This document shows positions 32,193 through 34,682 of a stretch of 34,682 bases of DNA, piece by piece. The notes beneath the pieces were generated by a model. That model was not told the origin of the DNA and made no database searches. It was given only the letters and a program-made list of their open reading frames with translations. The DNA is from Vicinamibacteria bacterium (GTDB taxonomy: Bacteria; Acidobacteriota; Vicinamibacteria; Fen-336), in the NCBI GenBank assembly GCA_035570235.1, contig DATMML010000007.1, forward strand, positions 1 through 34,682. The letters run 5' to 3'. The stretch's first letter is position 1. Every line of letters begins with the position of its first letter. The position numbers and the translations under genes are program-made.

Positions 32193-33110
32193 CTAGATCT
32201 CACGACCAGCAACGCCAGCCCGCTTGAGCTTGATTACGTGCCGCAACGGGGACTCACCGAACATGCGCAAGTATTCTCGGCTGAACTGTGAGGCGCTAGT
32301 GTACCCGACCCGGAAAGACGATTGCTCGGCAGTCTCGCCATGATCGACCATCAGACGTTGTGCTTCCAGCAGGCGAAGTCGTTTCTGATATTGGATCGGG
32401 CTTAGGGAGGTCACGGCCTTGAAGTGTTTGAAGAATGCAGAGCGACTCATGCGGGCCGCCTTCGCCAACGCCGCAACATCCACATCATCGCCAAGGTCGG
32501 ATCTGATCTCAAAGACGGCTCGAGAGATCCTGTGCGTTACGGTCCCTGAACGAGCGAACTGTCGGATGGCGGGGCCTTCGGGCCCCTTCAACAGGTGGTA
32601 GAGGAGTTCCTTCACCACTAGCGGCCCCAGTGCTTGCGCATCCTCGCTCTGTAAGAGCGTCGCCAAGCGGACGGCCGCGTCCAGCATCTCCGCGCTCGCG
32701 GTTCCGCGAAAGAACCCTCGTGCTGGTGTGGCGAAGTCTTGCCGTGCGACAGCCTCGAAGAGAGCCGCCGCTTCGTTCAGGAGGCGCGGTTCAAGATCGA
32801 TCAGGATCGCGAGAAAAGGACTGTCGGGGGCAGCAGCCGCGATTCTGCTGATCACGGGCAAATGGATCGGGGCGGCCGTGAACTGGCCAGCATCGGCAAC
32901 AAACGTATCAGAGCCCACCACGACTTCTTTGCATCCCTGGGCGACGATCGCCAAGCACGCTCGCCACTGCCTCTTGGTCGGCCGGTCTCTCTTGGAATAC
33001 CGGATACAATGGACGCCCGGACTCGGAGCGTGGTGGAGCCCATCAACGGCCGCGAAGCGATGAAGCAGCCGCGCGAGGTCGGAGCAGCGCTGCCTGTTCT
33101 CCTGATCCAT
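32193..33110 (-). CDS. AraC-family transcriptional regulator
   Basis: A 305-residue regulator. Residues ~25-190 are an AraC_N-type cupin-like sensor domain (VVVGSDTFVADAGQF, ITHLPVISRI-like stretch). Residues ~205-300 carry two HTH motifs: VDVAALAKAARMSRSAFFKH and SFRVGYTSASQFSREYLRMFGESP. It is the last gene of a minus-strand run with an SDR and an epimerase-like gene and may regulate them. Base composition is less GC-rich than the core. Confidence 0.9.
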   Translation of the reverse strand: MDQENRQRCSDLARLLHRFAAVDGLHHAPSPGVHCIRYSKRDRPTKRQWRACLAIVAQGCKEVVVGSDTFVADAGQFTAAPIHLPVISRIAAAAPDSPFLAILIDLEPRLLNEAAALFEAVARQDFATPARGFFRGTASAEMLDAAVRLATLLQSEDAQALGPLVVKELLYHLLKGPEGPAIRQFARSGTVTHRISRAVFEIRSDLGDDVDVAALAKAARMSRSAFFKHFKAVTSLSPIQYQKRLRLLEAQRLMVDHGETAEQSSFRVGYTSASQFSREYLRMFGESPLRHVIKLKRAGVAGREI

Positions 33111-33176
33111 GTCTCTTGGCCATCTCGAGACGAGGGAATTTCGGCGTAGCGGCGGGCCGTCGGGAGACCGCTCAGG

Positions 33177-33956
33177 TCATGGCCGAGACGCAGCGAGGCG
33201 ATCCGCCGCCGCAGCATTGTATTGCTGAAAGAACGCCTCGTATGCAGCCTGCCCGCGCTCGGCCGCGAAACGATGGGGGTGCACCCTCTTGACCAGCACC
33301 TCGGCGACGGAAGGAGCGCCCTTCAGGATCGCCAGCGCTTCGTCGACGAACTCCTGCAGCGGCATAGCATTAGGGTCGGTCGCTTGAGCGGGGCCGCCGA
33401 GTTCCGTTTGAACGTACGGGGGCACGATCTCGATCACCCGCACGGAAGTGTCCCTGACTTGAAAGCGCAGGCTCTGCGAATAGGAGTGCAGGGCGGCCTT
33501 CGTAGCGCTATAGGTGGGATAGAGGGCTGCAGGCACGAACGCGAGTCCCGACGTGATGATGAGGACGGCGGCCGTGGGCTGCTTCAGAAGGTGCGGCAGA
33601 AGCGCCTCTGTCAACCGCATCGGGCCTAGTAGGTTCGTTGCCACAGTTTCGTCTCGGACCTGGGCGTTACCGCCCCCCACCAAGTCCTCGCGCTGGCAGA
33701 AGGCGGCATTGTGGACGACCACATTGGTGCTCGGGTACTGTTCGCCGACGGCGCTTGCGAGCGACCGGATGCTCTCGGCATCGGATACATCAGCCTTGAT
33801 GATCTGAAGTCCCCTGTCCTGGGCCGCCTGAAGCTTGTCGAGCGAGCGCGCGGCGATGATCACTTCGTTATCGCGCTCGACCAAAGCTTCTGCGAGCGTC
33901 AGCCCGATGCCGGAGCCGCCGCCGGTGATGAGAAACGTGTTCCGCGTCAGCTTCAT
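33177..33956 (-). CDS. Short-chain dehydrogenase/reductase (DltE-like)
   Basis: A 259-residue classical SDR. The cofactor loop is TGGGSGIG (11-18), the NAG-type motif is HNAA (82-85) and the catalytic triad is S136 (ITSGLAF), Y149 and K153 (YSATK). R37 after the second strand (AARS) suggests NADP. The ATG follows aaaggag with a good gap. The substrate is unknown. It lies 18 bases after the epimerase-like gene and 66 before the AraC gene. Confidence 0.92.
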   Translation of the reverse strand: MKLTRNTFLITGGGSGIGLTLAEALVERDNEVIIAARSLDKLQAAQDRGLQIIKADVSDAESIRSLASAVGEQYPSTNVVVHNAAFCQREDLVGGGNAQVRDETVATNLLGPMRLTEALLPHLLKQPTAAVLIITSGLAFVPAALYPTYSATKAALHSYSQSLRFQVRDTSVRVIEIVPPYVQTELGGPAQATDPNAMPLQEFVDEALAILKGAPSVAEVLVKRVHPHRFAAERGQAAYEAFFQQYNAAAADRLAASRP

Positions 33957-33974
33957 ACTCGTCTCCTTTCAGTG

Positions 33975-34682
33975 TCACACCGTGAAGTACGTGGCGCGGT
34001 CGATGTCGGCAATCAGTCCCGGCTGATGCGTGCGCCATCCCAAGAGCTCTTGCGTCATGGTGCTGGAGGCGGGAACGTCCATGGCGGCAAAGTGAGCGAA
34101 CCAGCCAAAGTGGGCTGCAGCCTCATCAGGGCGCGTGCTCACGACTGGTACCTCCAGGCGCCGCCCGATGACTTCGGCGATTCGCCGGAACGGCACACCC
34201 TCCTCGGCGACGCCGTGGTAGTAGGTGCGGGGGGCGCCCTTTTCCAATACAAGGCGGAACAGGTGGGCCGCATCCAACCGATGCACCGCCGGCCAGCGGT
34301 TGCTCCCTTCGCCGATGTACGCGGAAGCGCCCTTTTCGCGCGCCGTCTTGCTCAAGATGGGGACGAAGCCGTGGTCGCCATCGCCGTGGACCGACGGCGG
34401 CAGGCGAACGACGGACACGCGAACCCCGCGATCCGCAACGGAACGCGCTGCTTCTTCAGAAGCGACGCGCGGCATGTTGTTCGACGCCGAGGGCGTGCTC
34501 TCTTCTGTGGCGAGCCGCCCCTGCGGGAGTAGGCCGACGCCGGACGTGATGACGAGCGGTCTCTGCGAGCCAACCAGGGCCGCGCCCAACGCTTCGATGG
34601 CATGGCGATCGATCTCGCAGCTCGCCGCGAACCGTGAGAAGTCATGGACGAACCCGAGGTGGATGACACCGTCGGCCGCAGC
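33975..34682 (-). CDS. NAD(P)-dependent epimerase/reductase-like extended SDR (partial)
   Basis: An extended-SDR protein; the frame stays open to the right edge of the window, so the N-terminal Rossmann start (GxxGxxG) is missing. The visible part begins AAADGVIHLGFVHDF and includes LVITSGVGLL, VVRLPPSVHGDGDHGFVP, YIGEGSNRWPAVHRLDAAHL and a C-terminus ending RATYFTV. The phrases match the NAD-dependent epimerase/dehydratase-type oxidoreductases. At least 235 residues are present of a usual ~285. First known gene of the minus-strand run toward the AraC regulator. Confidence 0.88.
   Translation of the reverse strand, partial: AAADGVIHLGFVHDFSRFAASCEIDRHAIEALGAALVGSQRPLVITSGVGLLPQGRLATEESTPSASNNMPRVASEEAARSVADRGVRVSVVRLPPSVHGDGDHGFVPILSKTAREKGASAYIGEGSNRWPAVHRLDAAHLFRLVLEKGAPRTYYHGVAEEGVPFRRIAEVIGRRLEVPVVSTRPDEAAAHFGWFAHFAAMDVPASSTMTQELLGWRTHQPGLIADIDRATYFTV

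Overview
The window is a GC-rich bacterial chromosome segment. Its gene content suggests a soil-type Acidobacteriota or a close relative: a eukaryotic-like Ser/Thr kinase with a TolB/WD40-like propeller, an ECF sigma / zinc anti-sigma / HEAT-protein operon, and FHA and tandem cyclic-nucleotide-binding proteins. This is inferred from family content only; no marker gene was placed phylogenetically.

The layout has three parts. (1) Bases 1-4051 form a lower-GC accessory zone at the 3' end of a complete tRNA-Phe(GAA) gene (3976-4051, minus strand). The 3' 46-48 bases of that tRNA occur twice more, at 179-226 and 1704-1749. They divide the zone into two small cassettes bounded by attachment-site-like repeats. 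The distal cassette carries a DUF6036-like nucleotidyltransferase overlapping an HTH-tailed partner, a probable toxin-antitoxin or defence pair. The proximal cassette carries a membrane-anchored Cys/Trp-rich protein, the last ~60 codons of a tyrosine integrase and a protein with a HEPN-type RDAIVH motif. (2) Bases 4052-31698 are a dense, high-GC core: ferredoxin, D-2-hydroxyacid dehydrogenase, recA, a basic-tail/ABM-like protein, a YdjM-like membrane protein, a [TPR-like + cNMP-binding]x2 protein, thiolase, DUF721/DciA-like protein, zinc-ribbon/receiver protein, Maf, two membrane proteins (the first ResB-like), a Ser/Thr kinase divergent from an FHA/IPT protein, aroA-aroK-metallophosphoesterase, an RsbW-like kinase with DUF502, the sigma/anti-sigma/HEAT/HEAT operon, an ArnT-like glycosyltransferase and an inositol monophosphatase. 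(3) After a short tRNA with a UAA (Leu) anticodon (31622-31698), which overlaps the end of the inositol monophosphatase gene, composition falls again. A decayed tRNA-like sequence is followed by an epimerase-like / SDR / AraC-regulator operon that runs off the right edge.

Several genes appear to be transcribed as leaderless or nearly leaderless mRNAs. Good -35/-10 pairs end 6-8 bases before the start codons at 453, 7632, 13112 (minus) and 29098 (minus). The last is an ECF-type promoter in front of the ECF sigma gene, which implies autoregulation. The kinase and the divergent FHA protein look like a signalling pair, but the FHA domain lacks the residues that normally hold phosphothreonine and its first strand lies upstream of any ordinary start codon.

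The best candidates for undescribed biology are the tRNA-Phe cassette array with its cargo, the short-variable-arm tRNA with a UAA anticodon, and the degenerate FHA/IPT protein beside the kinase.
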